A stretch of DNA of 64,000 nt from contig NZ_AP026966.1 in the NCBI RefSeq assembly GCF_027923905.1, positions 620,001 to 684,000 on the forward strand, read 5' to 3'. Positions 1 through 15,746 of the stretch are shown piece after piece. A program made the translations under genes and the position numbers. The notes under the pieces were generated by a model, which worked only from the letters and a program-made list of their open reading frames with translations, did not search any database and was not told the origin of the DNA. Position 1 is the stretch's first letter, and every line of letters begins with the position of its first letter. The stretch is from Massilia varians (lineage in GTDB: Bacteria > Pseudomonadota > Gammaproteobacteria > Burkholderiales > Burkholderiaceae_D).

Positions 1-1
1 C

Positions 2-2128
2 GTGGCCCCGGGCCAGATCGTGTCGGTGGCGGCTTCCCTGATTCCGTTCCTCGAGCACGATGACGCGAACCGTGCACTGATGGGCGCCAACATGCAGCGC
101 CAGGCCGTGCCTTGCCTGCGTCCGGAAAAGGCCGTCGTCGGTACCGGCATCGAGCGCACCGTGGCGGTCGACTCGGGCACCACCGTGCAGGCCCTGCGCG
201 GCGGCGTGGTGGACTACATCGACGCGGGCCGCGTGGTCATCCGCGTCAACGACGACGAGGCGCAAGCCGGCGAAGTCGGTGTGGACATCTACAACCTGAT
301 CAAGTACACCCGTTCGAACCAGAACACCAACATCAACCAGCGTCCGATCGTGCAAGTGGGCGACCGCGTGGTCCGTGGCGACGTCATCGCCGACGGCGCC
401 TCGACCGACCTGGGCGAACTGGCACTGGGCCAGAACATGCTGGTGGCGTTCATGCCGTGGAACGGCCTGAACTTCGAAGACTCGATCCTGATCTCGGAAA
501 ACGTGGTCAAGGACGACCGCTACACCTCGATCCACATCGAGGAACTGAGCGTGGTCGCCCGCGACACCAAGCTGGGCGCGGAAGAAATCACCCGCGACAT
601 CTCGAACCTGGCCGAGAACCAGCTGGCACGCCTGGACGAATCGGGCATCGTGTACATCGGCGCCGAAGTGCAAGCCGGCGACGTGCTGGTCGGTAAGGTC
701 ACCCCGAAGGGTGAGACCCAGCTGACCCCGGAAGAGAAGCTGCTGCGCGCGATCTTCGGCGAAAAGGCCTCGGACGTGAAGGACACCTCGCTGCGCGTGC
801 CGTCGGGCATGGTCGGCACCGTCATCGACGTGCAGGTGTTCACCCGCGAAGGCATCCAGCGCGACAAGCGCGCCCAGCAGATCATCGACGACGAGCTGAA
901 GCGCTACCGCCTGGACCTGAACGACCAGATGCGTATCGTGGAAGGCGACGCCTTCCAGCGTCTGGAGCGCATGCTGATCGGTAAAGTGGTCAACGGCGGT
1001 CCGAAGAAGCTGGCCAAGGGTGCCGCGATCACCGCCGAATACCTGGCCGACCTGGACAAGTTCCACTGGTTCGATATCCGTCCGGCCGACGACGAGACCG
1101 CCAACGCACTGGAAGCGATCAAGGAGTCGATCAACGAGAAGCGCCACCAGTTCGACCTGGCCTTCGAAGAGAAGCGCAAGAAGCTGACCCAGGGCGACGA
1201 ACTGCAGCCTGGCGTGCAGAAGATGGTCAAGGTCTACCTGGCCGTCAAGCGCCGCCTGCAGTCGGGCGACAAGATGGCGGGCCGCCACGGTAACAAGGGT
1301 GTGGTCTCGCGTATCGTGCCGGTCGAAGACATGCCGTTCATGGCCGATGGCCGTCCGGCAGACGTCGTGCTGAACCCGCTGGGCGTTCCGTCGCGTATGA
1401 ACGTCGGCCAGATCCTGGAAACCCACCTCGGTTGGGCGGCCAAGGGCCTGGGCTGGCGCATCGGCGAAATGCTGCAGGCGCAAGCGAAGGCAGCGGACCT
1501 GCGCGTCTTCCTGGGCAAGATCTATAACGAAACCGGCCGCAAGGAAGACCTGGACAGCTTCAGCGATGAAGAGATCCTGAGCCTGGCGCACAACCTCAAG
1601 AACGGCGTGCCGTTCGCGACCCCGGTGTTCGACGGCGCCCACGAGGACGACATCCGCCGCATGCTGGACCTGGCGTTCCCGGACGACATCGCTGCCCACC
1701 TGGGCATGACCCCGTCGAAGAACCAGGTCACGATGTTCGACGGCCGCACCGGCGAAGCATTCGAGCGCAAGGTCACCGTCGGCTTCATGCACATGCTGAA
1801 GCTGCACCACCTGGTCGACGACAAGATGCACGCCCGTTCGACCGGCCCGTACTCGCTGGTGACGCAGCAGCCGCTGGGCGGTAAGGCCCAGTTCGGTGGC
1901 CAGCGCTTCGGTGAGATGGAGGTGTGGGCACTGGAAGCCTACGGCGCGTCCTACGTGCTGCAGGAAATGCTGACTGTGAAGTCGGACGACGTGAATGGCC
2001 GTACCAAGGTTTACGAGAACCTGGTCAAGGGCGATCACGTGATCGATGCCGGCATGCCGGAATCGTTCAACGTGCTGGTGAAGGAAATCCGTTCGCTGGG
2101 TATCGATATCGATCTCGAGCGCAACTAA
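2..2128 (+). CDS. rpoB: DNA-directed RNA polymerase subunit beta (5' truncated by the window)
   Basis: C-terminal 708 codons of the RNA polymerase beta subunit, part of the catalytic core with RpoC. The reading frame is open from the window edge, so the real start lies upstream and the GTG at position 2 is only the first in-frame codon. Recognisable conserved stretches include [12 protein letters not shown], the [12 protein letters not shown] segment and the C-terminal block [23 protein letters not shown], which contacts RpoC. It ends in TAA and rpoC follows 225 bp downstream on the same strand, the standard bacterial order. Codon use is strongly biased, as expected for a highly expressed gene. 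Identity is certain; only the N-terminal part is missing. Confidence 0.98.
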   Translation: MAPGQIVSVAASLIPFLEHDDANRALMGANMQRQAVPCLRPEKAVVGTGIERTVAVDSGTTVQALRGGVVDYIDAGRVVIRVNDDEAQAGEVGVDIYNLIKYTRSNQNTNINQRPIVQVGDRVVRGDVIADGASTDLGELALGQNMLVAFMPWNGLNFEDSILISENVVKDDRYTSIHIEELSVVARDTKLGAEEITRDISNLAENQLARLDESGIVYIGAEVQAGDVLVGKVTPKGETQLTPEEKLLRAIFGEKASDVKDTSLRVPSGMVGTVIDVQVFTREGIQRDKRAQQIIDDELKRYRLDLNDQMRIVEGDAFQRLERMLIGKVVNGGPKKLAKGAAITAEYLADLDKFHWFDIRPADDETANALEAIKESINEKRHQFDLAFEEKRKKLTQGDELQPGVQKMVKVYLAVKRRLQSGDKMAGRHGNKGVVSRIVPVEDMPFMADGRPADVVLNPLGVPSRMNVGQILETHLGWAAKGLGWRIGEMLQAQAKAADLRVFLGKIYNETGRKEDLDSFSDEEILSLAHNLKNGVPFATPVFDGAHEDDIRRMLDLAFPDDIAAHLGMTPSKNQVTMFDGRTGEAFERKVTVGFMHMLKLHHLVDDKMHARSTGPYSLVTQQPLGGKAQFGGQRFGEMEVWALEAYGASYVLQEMLTVKSDDVNGRTKVYENLVKGDHVIDAGMPESFNVLVKEIRSLGIDIDLERN

Positions 2129-2232
2129 GCAGGGCCAGCATGGCCGCCAGCCTTCGGGCCCGGCCTGCTGCCTTTGAAACGTCGCCCCGACGCAGGTTGG
2201 GGCCTGAGCCCGGTGCATACCGGCTTACTTGG

Positions 2233-2252
2233 ATCCCCGCCGGCGCGGGGAT
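2233..2252. repeat. REP-like palindrome between rpoB and rpoC
   Basis: A perfect 8-bp stem, ATCCCCGC and GCGGGGAT, encloses the loop CGGC. It sits inside the 225-bp rpoB-rpoC spacer in a segment that looks unlike the coding sequence around it. GGATCCCCGC...GCGGGGATGACG is a form of short dispersed palindrome common in high-GC proteobacterial genomes, which is recalled knowledge. With no T-run after it, it is not an obvious intrinsic terminator, though it could attenuate or stabilise the transcript. Confidence 0.6.
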
Positions 2253-2353
2253 GACGCTTTCAAGGGTAGTGGGTCTGGCAAGCACCGGCGAAAATCGGTG
2301 AGAACCTGGCGGAAGTAGTACCAAGTACAGAATTCAATCACCTGGAGTGATAC

Positions 2354-6601
<4,248 letters not shown>

Positions 6602-6625
6602 TCGCTGTAGCTAGCTGAAATGAAG

Positions 6626-6653
6626 ACGGCACCCCTAGGGGTGCCGTTTTTTT
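6626..6653 (+). terminator. Rho-independent terminator of the rpoBC operon
   Basis: A perfect 22-bp palindrome, ACGGCACCCC-TA-GGGGTGCCGT, runs from 6626 to 6647. It is followed directly by a run of seven T, 25 bp after the rpoC stop codon. This is a textbook intrinsic terminator. Confidence 0.95.
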
Positions 6654-6717
6654 GCCGATGTTCTTTTACGAACATACCCGGCTCGACCGATCGCCCGGCT
6701 CACCTGCATACTCCAGT

Positions 6718-7074
6718 TCACTGTTTCGGCACGACCTTGGTAGCGATGGACGAGGTGGTCGGAGCACACGCACGCGTGCATCTCAGATAGCTCGCATCGC
6801 AGGCATCGAGCCTTTCCCGTTTGCGCTTGTGGAAATCGGACTGCTCCGCCGCCCGCGCCGGCACCGACTCCACCTGCCCATGGTTTGCTACACGCGCAAA
6901 CCCGTTCTTTTCCTCGACCGGCGGCAGCTTGTCGAACCCGGTCAGCCGGCTTGCACGGCTCGTGCATTGCTGCTTCTCGGATGCGCACACCGAGGTGCAC
7001 AAGGAAGGCTCGTCCGCTTGCGCCAGCGGCGCCATCAGGCCAAGCAGAGCGACGAGCAGGAGAGAACGATTCAT
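6718..7074 (-). CDS. Small secreted protein with mirrored cysteine motifs
   Basis: 118 aa, not recognised as a named family. Residues 1-20 form a clear Sec signal peptide (MNRSLLLVALLGLMAPLAQA). The mature protein has six cysteines in a mirrored layout: C26-x3-C30-x6-C37 near the N-terminus and C92-x6-C99-x3-C103 near the C-terminus. This suggests two helices facing each other, tied by disulfides in the periplasm. The middle is rich in charged residues. The ATG at 7074 is preceded on the minus strand by AGGAAT. It converges with rpoC and has no obvious partner gene. Function unknown. Confidence 0.7.
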   Translation of the reverse strand: MNRSLLLVALLGLMAPLAQADEPSLCTSVCASEKQQCTSRASRLTGFDKLPPVEEKNGFARVANHGQVESVPARAAEQSDFHKRKRERLDACDASYLRCTRACAPTTSSIATKVVPKQ

Positions 7075-7326
7075 GAGGATTCCTTTCGCTGAAGAGACAG
7101 CCCTGACTGACCGAGAAAACCATTCTAAATCGACTCACCACCTCAAGCGGGCAAACCCAGCCCGTACAGCGCCAACTTACCCACCCAGGGTAGGGCGCAA
7201 ACGCACAGACACAATGACGACACGATGTTATCCATTTAACTCATCCGTACGCCCATCCCCTGTAATGACTGCTATGATCCACAGCTGAGTTAGCGATCCA
7301 TTCACATTCATTGCCCAGCGAGCACC

Positions 7327-10098
<2,772 letters not shown>

Positions 10099-10192
10099 GG
10101 CGGCCCGCCCTCCGGGACATCCCCCATCGGGTGAGATGGAATACACTTGCGTGGCATTTTATTATCTCAACCGGATCTTGAAGGAGGTTTGC

Positions 10193-10714
10193 ATGAACAT
10201 TCGATGGATGTGCGCCGCCGTGCTGGGCGCTAGCTGCGCCCTTGCCAACGCCGCCGACATGAAGGTGACCATGAAGATGGCCACCGACAAGGGAGAGGGC
10301 GCCGATGTCGGCACCGTCACCGTCAGCGAGACCAAGTACGGCCTCGTGTTCACCCCGGCGCTGACCAAGCTGCCAGCCGGCCTGCACGGCTTCCACGTGC
10401 ATGAAAACGGCAGCTGCGGCCCGAACCAGAAGGACGGCAAGACGGTGCCCGCGGGCGCCGCCGGCGGCCACCTCGATCCGGCCAAGACCGGCAAGCACGG
10501 CCTGCCCTGGGGCGAGGGCCATCTTGGCGACCTGCCGGCCCTGACGGTGGACGACAAGGGCAACGCCACCAACCCGGTGCTGGCGCCGCGCCTGAAGCTG
10601 GCGGACGTCAAGGGCAAGGCCCTGATGATCCATGCGGGCGGCGACAACCACGCCGACCATCCGGCGCCGCTGGGCGGCGGGGGCGGACGGATCGCCTGCG
10701 GCGTGATCCAGTAA
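10193..10714 (+). CDS. sodC: Periplasmic Cu/Zn superoxide dismutase
   Basis: 173 aa. It dismutates superoxide in the periplasm. ATG 10193 was chosen because a near-perfect AAGGAGG lies eight bases upstream; a longer frame from 10136 lacks this and would bury the signal peptide. Signal peptide residues 1-20 (cleavage near ALANA-A). All metal ligands are visible: copper His68, His70, His93 and His147; zinc His93, His102, His110 and Asp113. The structural disulfide is Cys75-Cys169. The family signature [11 protein letters not shown] is present. It converges with the hpaR-like gene and a long hairpin lies between them. Confidence 0.97.
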   Translation: MNIRWMCAAVLGASCALANAADMKVTMKMATDKGEGADVGTVTVSETKYGLVFTPALTKLPAGLHGFHVHENGSCGPNQKDGKTVPAGAAGGHLDPAKTGKHGLPWGEGHLGDLPALTVDDKGNATNPVLAPRLKLADVKGKALMIHAGGDNHADHPAPLGGGGGRIACGVIQ

Positions 10715-10733
10715 GCTTCCCGGCAAGCTCAGG

Positions 10734-10784
10734 GCGTGAAATTAAATTTCATTCTTCATAAGAAAATGAAATAATATTTCACGC
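10734..10784. terminator. Long AT-rich hairpin between convergent sodC and hpaR-like genes
   Basis: Two 20-base arms, 10734-10753 and 10765-10784, pair at 17 of 20 positions. The outer part GCGTGAAAT/ATTTCACGC and the inner part ATTTCATT/AATGAAAT are perfect. Its place between the ends of two converging genes suggests a bidirectional terminator or transcript stabiliser. There is no clean T-run, so the assignment is tentative. Confidence 0.5.
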
Positions 10785-10820
10785 CTGCAACGCTCCGGCA
10801 TCCTGCCGCCGGGGCGGAAT

Positions 10821-11300
10821 TCACTCGTCCGCCGGAGCGTGGTGCTTCGGCAGTTCCACCTGCGGCACCGGGGTCGCCTGCGCCGCGATGAAGCCGGCCA
10901 GGGCGCTCGACAGGCCGTCCAGCACGTCTTTTCCCCACGTCTTTTCCATCAAGCGGTACTGACGTTCGATCAGCGGCGCGATCTCGTCGAACAGCGCGTC
11001 GCCCTTCGGCGCCAGGCTCACCATCACCCGGCGCGCATCGGCCGCCACGCGCTGGCGCTGCACCAGGCCGACTTCTTCCATGCGCGCCAGCACCCCGGCC
11101 ATGCTCGGGCTCAGGATCTGGCACAGCTCGCACAATTCGCGCGGCTCGAGCTGTTCATGCTCGTCCAGGGCGCGCAGGATGCGCCACTGCTGCTCGGTCA
11201 CGCCGAAGTGGTTCAGCACCGGGCGAAAGTGTGACATCAGCGCGTCGCGCGCCTTCAAGAACTGCTGCGGCAGGTCGCGGTTTGTTATGCGGCGGGACAC
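10821..11300 (-). CDS. MarR-family transcriptional regulator, HpaR-like
   Basis: 159 aa winged-helix regulator. The start MSRRITNRDLPQQFLKARDALMSHFRPVLN and the following VTEQQWRILRAL are typical of HpaR, the repressor of homoprotocatechuate degradation. The recognition-helix region is ELCELCQILSPSMAGVLARMEEVGLV and the wing is DARRVMVSLAPKG. No aromatic catabolic genes are nearby, so the real target is more likely the divergent bestrophin/CoA-transferase side or a distant locus. The promoter side carries a direct repeat (11340-11372) that is a good operator candidate. The family is confident; the HpaR assignment is by resemblance. Confidence 0.88.
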   Translation of the reverse strand: MSRRITNRDLPQQFLKARDALMSHFRPVLNHFGVTEQQWRILRALDEHEQLEPRELCELCQILSPSMAGVLARMEEVGLVQRQRVAADARRVMVSLAPKGDALFDEIAPLIERQYRLMEKTWGKDVLDGLSSALAGFIAAQATPVPQVELPKHHAPADE

Positions 11301-11339
11301 GATTTACTCCAATTGGCGGTTCGATGAGCTTGACTGGCT

Positions 11340-11372
11340 AACATATTAGTGATTAACTTGCGAACATATTAG
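11340..11372. promoter_or_regulatory. Direct repeat AACATATTAG x2, candidate MarR operator
   Basis: AACATATTAG occurs exactly at 11340-11349 and again at 11363-11372, 23 bp apart (about two helical turns), in the short AT-rich space between the divergent hpaR-like and bestrophin genes. Position, spacing and sequence fit a repressor operator or paired promoter elements. Assignment to HpaR is an inference. Confidence 0.5.
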
Positions 11373-11417
11373 CGAATGCCGGCGCCTGCCGGTATCTTCT
11401 TTCAAGCGGCAAAGTTC

Positions 11418-12359
11418 GTGATTATCCGAGACAGGCCCTCCGGCCTCAAGCTGTTCCTGCTGCTGCGCGGCTCTGTCCTGCACCGCATCCTGCCCGTCCT
11501 CGCCGTGAACGTGGCGATCGCCATCGCGGTCACCTGGACGCACGGGGTGCTCGGCGGCCTGAAGATCACCGTCACCCCGATTCCCTTCACCCTGATCGGC
11601 CTGCCGCTCGCGATCTTCCTCGGCTTTCGCAACAATTCGGCCTACGACCGCTTCTGGGAAGGGCGCAAGCTGTGGGGCGAACTGGTGTTGCGTAGCCGCA
11701 ACCTGGCGCGCCAGTGCACGGGACTGATCCAGGGCGAGGGCCCGGCCCTGGCCCGCAACGGCCTGCAGGACGTGCGGGTGCGCATGGTCCTGCGCGCCGT
11801 CGCCTTCTGCGGCTCCCTGCGCGACCTGCTGCGCCAGCACCCGCCCGACCCGCAGCTGGCGCGCTTCCTCGCGCCGCGCGAATTCGACCGGATGCAGGGC
11901 GCGCCCAACCAACCGGACTACCTGATGCGGCAGATGGGCCAGGACCTCGGCCAGTGCGTGCAGACGGGCCGCATCGACGCCTGCCTGGCCGCCGGCATCG
12001 ACGCCACGCTGTCGGCGATGACGGCCGCCGCCGCCTCGTGCGAGCGCATCAAGAACACGCCGATTCCCTTCTCGTACTCGGTGCTGCTGCACCGCACCGC
12101 GTACATGTACTGCTTCCTGCTGCCCTTCGGCCTGGTCGACACCCTCGAGTTCATGACACCGGTGGTGGTGGCGATCGTGGCCTACACCTTCTTCGGCCTC
12201 GACGCCCTCGGCGACGAGCTCGAGGAACCTTTCGGCATGGAGCCGAACGACCTGCCGCTGGACGCGATCTGCCGCGCGATCGAGATCGACCTGCGCAGCG
12301 CGCTGGAGGACGAGGACATTCCGCCGCCCCTGCAGGCGGTCGACTTCCGTTTGATGTAA
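11418..12359 (+). CDS. Bestrophin-family (YneE/UPF0187) membrane channel protein
   Basis: About 313 aa. Bacterial bestrophins are pentameric inner-membrane ion channels. Family features: N-terminal IIRDRPSGLKLFLLLRGSVLHRILP, two early hydrophobic helices, the block PFTLIGLPLAIFLGFRNNSAYDRFWEGRKLWGELV (here in two pieces), a later hydrophobic region around YMYCFLLPFGLVDTLEFMTPVVVAIVAYTFFGLD and a C-terminal conserved segment. GTG 11418 is preferred because relatives begin M-I-x-R-D-R-P-S-G and because the alternative ATG at 11376 lies only four bases after the repeat that probably belongs to the promoter. Neither start has a strong ribosome-binding site. The CoA-transferase gene follows after 24 bp, probably in the same operon. 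Confidence 0.85.
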   Translation: MIIRDRPSGLKLFLLLRGSVLHRILPVLAVNVAIAIAVTWTHGVLGGLKITVTPIPFTLIGLPLAIFLGFRNNSAYDRFWEGRKLWGELVLRSRNLARQCTGLIQGEGPALARNGLQDVRVRMVLRAVAFCGSLRDLLRQHPPDPQLARFLAPREFDRMQGAPNQPDYLMRQMGQDLGQCVQTGRIDACLAAGIDATLSAMTAAAASCERIKNTPIPFSYSVLLHRTAYMYCFLLPFGLVDTLEFMTPVVVAIVAYTFFGLDALGDELEEPFGMEPNDLPLDAICRAIEIDLRSALEDEDIPPPLQAVDFRLM

Positions 12360-12383
12360 TTCCGTAGCCCCTTCGAGGACCAC

Positions 12384-13892
12384 ATGCACCACGACGAACA
12401 CGTTCTACACGACCGCATCCGCCTGCCGCAGCTGCGCGAACGCATCACCAGCGCCGCCCAGGCGGCCGCCTGGATCCGCGACGGCATGACCGTCGGCATG
12501 AGCGGCTTTACCCGCGCCGGCGACGCCAAGGCGGTGCCGCTGGCGCTGGCCGAGCGCGCCCGCCAGGAAGCCCTGAAGATCACCCTGATCACCGGCGCCT
12601 CGCTCGGCGGCGACACCGACAGGCAGCTGACCGAATCGGGCGCCCTGGCGCGCCGCATGCCCTTCCAGACCGACCCGGCGCTGCGCGCGGCGATCAACAG
12701 CGGCGAGGTGATGTTCGTGGACCAGCACCTGTCCGAGACCGTGGAACTGCTGCGCACCCGCCAGATCGCGCCGGTCGACGTGGCCGTGATCGAAGCGGTG
12801 GCCATCACCGAGACCGGCGGCATCGTCCCCACCACCTCGGTCGGCAACAGCGCCAGCTTCGCAATCCTGGCCGACAAGGTCATCGTCGAGATCAACCTGA
12901 GCCAGTCGCCGGCGCTGGAGGGCCTGCACGACATCTTCATCCCGAAGCACCGCCCGCGCCGCGAGCCGATGCCGCTCATGAACGTGAGCGACCGCATCGG
13001 CACCACCGCCATCGAGATCCCGCCGGAGAAGATTGTTGCCATCGTCTTCACCGAGAAGCACGACAGCGCCTCGACCATCCTGCCGCCGGACGCTGAGACC
13101 GCCGCCATCGCCGGACACCTGATCGACTTCTTCGGCGCGGAGATCGCCCAGGGCCGCCTGACCGAGAGCCTGATGCCGATCCAGGCCGGCATCGGCACCA
13201 TCGCCAACGCGGTGGTGTCGGGCCTGAACGACGGACCGTTCAAGCACCTGACCATGTATTCGGAAGTGCTGCAGGATTCGACCTTCGAGCTGTTCGACTC
13301 TGGCAAGCTGGATTTTGCCTCCGGTTCCTCGATCACGGTGTCCGAAGCCAAGGGCCGCGAAGTGTTCGGCAACCTCGAGCGCTACAAGGACCGCCTGGTG
13401 CTGCGCCCGCAAGAGGTGAGCAACCATCCCGAAGTCGTGCGCCGCCTCGGCATCATCGCCATCAACACGGCGCTCGAGTTCGACATCTACGGCAACGTCA
13501 ACTCGACCCACGTGTCGGGCACCCACATGATGAACGGCATCGGCGGCTCGGGCGACTTCGCGCGCAACGCCTATCTGTCGGTGTTCGCCACCAAGTCGGT
13601 GGCCAAGGGCGGCAAGATCTCGAGCATCGTGCCGATGGTCTCGCACGTGGACCACAACGAGCACGATGTCGACATCGTCGTCACCGAAGTCGGCCTGGCC
13701 GACCTGCGCGGACTGGCGCCGCGCGAACGGGCGCAGCGCATCATCGACAACTGCGTGGCCGAGCCGTACAAGGGGATGCTGCGGGAGTATGTGGAAGAGG
13801 CGAACCGGGGCGGGGGACAGACGCCGCACGTGCTGGAGAAGGCGTTCTCGTGGCATGTGCGCTACCGCGAGACGGGGTCGATGCTGCCCTGA
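12384..13892 (+). CDS. Acetyl-CoA hydrolase/transferase family, probable succinate:acetate CoA-transferase
   Basis: 502 aa, the usual length for the family. These enzymes move CoA between acetyl-CoA and succinate (or other short acids) through a glutamyl-CoA thioester. The catalytic glutamate is visible at residue 294 in TMYSEVLQDS, the same numbering as in the well-studied Acetobacter AarC. Other family blocks: GMTVGMSGFTRAGDAK near the N-terminus, GIGTIANAV before the catalytic loop, and GIGGSGDFARNA with SIVPMVSHVDHNEHDVDIVVTE in the C-terminal half. It is cytoplasmic with no signal peptide and follows the bestrophin gene closely. Exact substrate preference cannot be read from the sequence. 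Confidence 0.92.
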   Translation: MHHDEHVLHDRIRLPQLRERITSAAQAAAWIRDGMTVGMSGFTRAGDAKAVPLALAERARQEALKITLITGASLGGDTDRQLTESGALARRMPFQTDPALRAAINSGEVMFVDQHLSETVELLRTRQIAPVDVAVIEAVAITETGGIVPTTSVGNSASFAILADKVIVEINLSQSPALEGLHDIFIPKHRPRREPMPLMNVSDRIGTTAIEIPPEKIVAIVFTEKHDSASTILPPDAETAAIAGHLIDFFGAEIAQGRLTESLMPIQAGIGTIANAVVSGLNDGPFKHLTMYSEVLQDSTFELFDSGKLDFASGSSITVSEAKGREVFGNLERYKDRLVLRPQEVSNHPEVVRRLGIIAINTALEFDIYGNVNSTHVSGTHMMNGIGGSGDFARNAYLSVFATKSVAKGGKISSIVPMVSHVDHNEHDVDIVVTEVGLADLRGLAPRERAQRIIDNCVAEPYKGMLREYVEEANRGGGQTPHVLEKAFSWHVRYRETGSMLP

Positions 13893-13919
13893 ACGGCGGC
13901 ATGTGAATTGCTGCGAACC

Positions 13920-14026
13920 GTAGGGTGGTCGGCTTCGCCGACCGCGCGTTCAACCGGCCGGCGAGCAAACGCGCCGTCATTTCATACGTGATTTGAACGC
14001 GTGGGCGGGAGACCCGCCCACCCTAC
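13920..14026. repeat. Composite palindromic repeat, copy 1
   Basis: Two 34-bp halves in inverted orientation (13920-13953 and 13993-14026) flank a 39-bp spacer. Each half starts or ends with GTAGGGTGG and CGCGTTCAA and holds its own hairpin: GGTCGG/CCGACC in the left half and GGGCGGG/CCCGCCC in the right half. It lies between the convergent CoA-transferase and M28 peptidase genes. Its reverse complement matches copy 4 (61737-61843), including part of the spacer. Confidence 0.85.
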
Positions 14027-14032
14027 AACTGT

Positions 14033-15682
14033 TTATTTTGCCGCGGTGCGGCCCTTGCCGAACGGATCCCCCGCCTTCCACTGCGGCGCCTTCGGCGAAT
14101 CCGCCACCATGCGTCCCAGGTTCAGCGTGAACTGCGCCTGCTGCACCATGCCCGACAGGTCCCAGGTCGGATCGTATTCGTCGTTGGCCTGGTGGTAGCG
14201 GGCGCCGTAGGCCTTGCGCTTGGCGTTGCTCGCTTCCACATCCTTCACCCAGCTTGAACCCGCGCCCACCGAGAACGCCGGCACGCCGGCCTTGGCGAAG
14301 CTGAAGTGGTCGCTGCGGAAGTAGCCGCCGCCCAGGTCGGGGCGGCTCGGGGCGATGCTCATGCCCATCTTCTGTGCGGTGGCGGCCGCCATCGCGCCCA
14401 GGTCGCTGCGCTCGCTGCCCGGGGTGCTCACGTCCTTGACCAGTCCCACGAAGTTCAGGCTGTCCAGGTTCAGGTTGGCCACTGTCTTCTCGATCGGCCA
14501 CAGCGGCGCGGCGGCATAGGCCGCGCTGCCCAGCAGGCCCTGTTCCTCGGCCGCGACCCACAGGAACATCTGGCTGCGCTTGGCCGGGTTGCGCACGGCT
14601 TCCTGCGCCATCGCCAGCAGGGCGGCGGTGCCGGATGCATTGTCGACGGCGCCGTTGAAGATGGTGTCGCCCTCGGTACCCTGCTTGCCCATGTGGTCCC
14701 AGTGCGCGCTGTAGACCACCAGCTCGTCCTTCAGCTTCGGATCGGTGCCCGGCACGATGCCGGCCACGTTGAACTCGTTCAGGGTGCGCACTTCGGCGCG
14801 CGCCTCGCCCTTCACGCGCGCGTTCAGCACGACCGGCTTGAAGCCCTTGTCTTCGGCGGCCGCGCGCAGCTTGTCGAGGTCCTGGCCGCTGGCGGCGAAC
14901 AGCTTGCGTGCGGTGGCGTCGGTCATCCAGCCTTGCAGGCCGGTGCCCAGCTTGCCCTCGGCCAGCTGGAAGCGCTCGGCGTTGGCCCAGCTGTTCTGCA
15001 CCACGCTCCAGCCGTACGACGCCGAGGCGTCGGTGTGGATCAGCAGGACGCCGGCCGCGCCCTGGCGCGCCGCTTCTTCCAGTTTATACGTCCAGCGGCC
15101 GTAGTAGGTCAGGCCCTCGCCGTTGAAGCGCTTGGGTTCGGCGGCGGTCGGCTTCGGATCGTTCACCATCATCACCAGCACCTTGCCCTTGAAGTCCTGG
15201 CCCTTGAAATCGTCCCAGCCTTCTTCCGGCGCGTTGATGCCATAGCCCACGAAGACCATCTCGGCGTCGAGCAGGTGGTCGGCCTTGGCATCGCCCGGAC
15301 CCCAGACCCAGTCGGCGCCGAACTGCGCGGGCAGCGGCTGGCCGCCCGCGAACAGGCCGATGGTGCTCTTCTCCGGCAGCGAGCGCACGCCGGCGATCTT
15401 CACCGGCTGGCGGAAGCTGCCCTTGTTGGCCGGCTGCAGGCCGATCGCGGCGCTCTGGGTTTCGAGGTAGGTGACGGTCAGTTCACCGCCGCGCTGGCCG
15501 GTGCCGCGGCCTTCGACGGCGTCGGACGCCAGGAAAGCGAGGTGGGCGCGCAGGGGCGCTTCCTTGACGGTGGCAGCCTGCGCGGACTGCGGCGCCTTGG
15601 GCGAGGCGGCGTGGGCCGGGTAGGCCAGCGCCAGGCTGCTTGCGAGGGCGGTGAGGACAACGGAGGAGACGATCTTGTGCAT
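14033..15682 (-). CDS. Secreted M28-family zinc metallopeptidase with PA domain
   Basis: 549 aa, exported (signal peptide to about residue 25, YPAHA). The start at 15682 has AGGAAG directly upstream; the longer frame adds a non-signal N-terminus. A protease-associated insert lies around 140-300 and the co-catalytic zinc domain follows. All ligands are seen: His327 (SAHWDH), bridging Asp347 (GAVDNASG), catalytic/zinc Glu379-Glu380 (AAEEQG), Asp407 (LNLDS) and His459 (SDHFSF). Likely an aminopeptidase acting in the periplasm or outside. A second, membrane-anchored M28-like gene lies just upstream on the same strand, 64 bp from this start. Confidence 0.93.
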   Translation of the reverse strand: MHKIVSSVVLTALASSLALAYPAHAASPKAPQSAQAATVKEAPLRAHLAFLASDAVEGRGTGQRGGELTVTYLETQSAAIGLQPANKGSFRQPVKIAGVRSLPEKSTIGLFAGGQPLPAQFGADWVWGPGDAKADHLLDAEMVFVGYGINAPEEGWDDFKGQDFKGKVLVMMVNDPKPTAAEPKRFNGEGLTYYGRWTYKLEEAARQGAAGVLLIHTDASASYGWSVVQNSWANAERFQLAEGKLGTGLQGWMTDATARKLFAASGQDLDKLRAAAEDKGFKPVVLNARVKGEARAEVRTLNEFNVAGIVPGTDPKLKDELVVYSAHWDHMGKQGTEGDTIFNGAVDNASGTAALLAMAQEAVRNPAKRSQMFLWVAAEEQGLLGSAAYAAAPLWPIEKTVANLNLDSLNFVGLVKDVSTPGSERSDLGAMAAATAQKMGMSIAPSRPDLGGGYFRSDHFSFAKAGVPAFSVGAGSSWVKDVEASNAKRKAYGARYHQANDEYDPTWDLSGMVQQAQFTLNLGRMVADSPKAPQWKAGDPFGKGRTAAK

Positions 15683-15746
15683 GGCTTCCTGCTGCTTGGT
15701 TAATCGGGGTGTGCACGGTGTGCGTCGAACATTGTATGCCAACTGT

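Noticed and set aside
10136..10192. Upstream extension of sodC by 19 codons
   Set aside because: The strong AAGGAGG and the signal peptide fit the start at 10193; the extension has neither.
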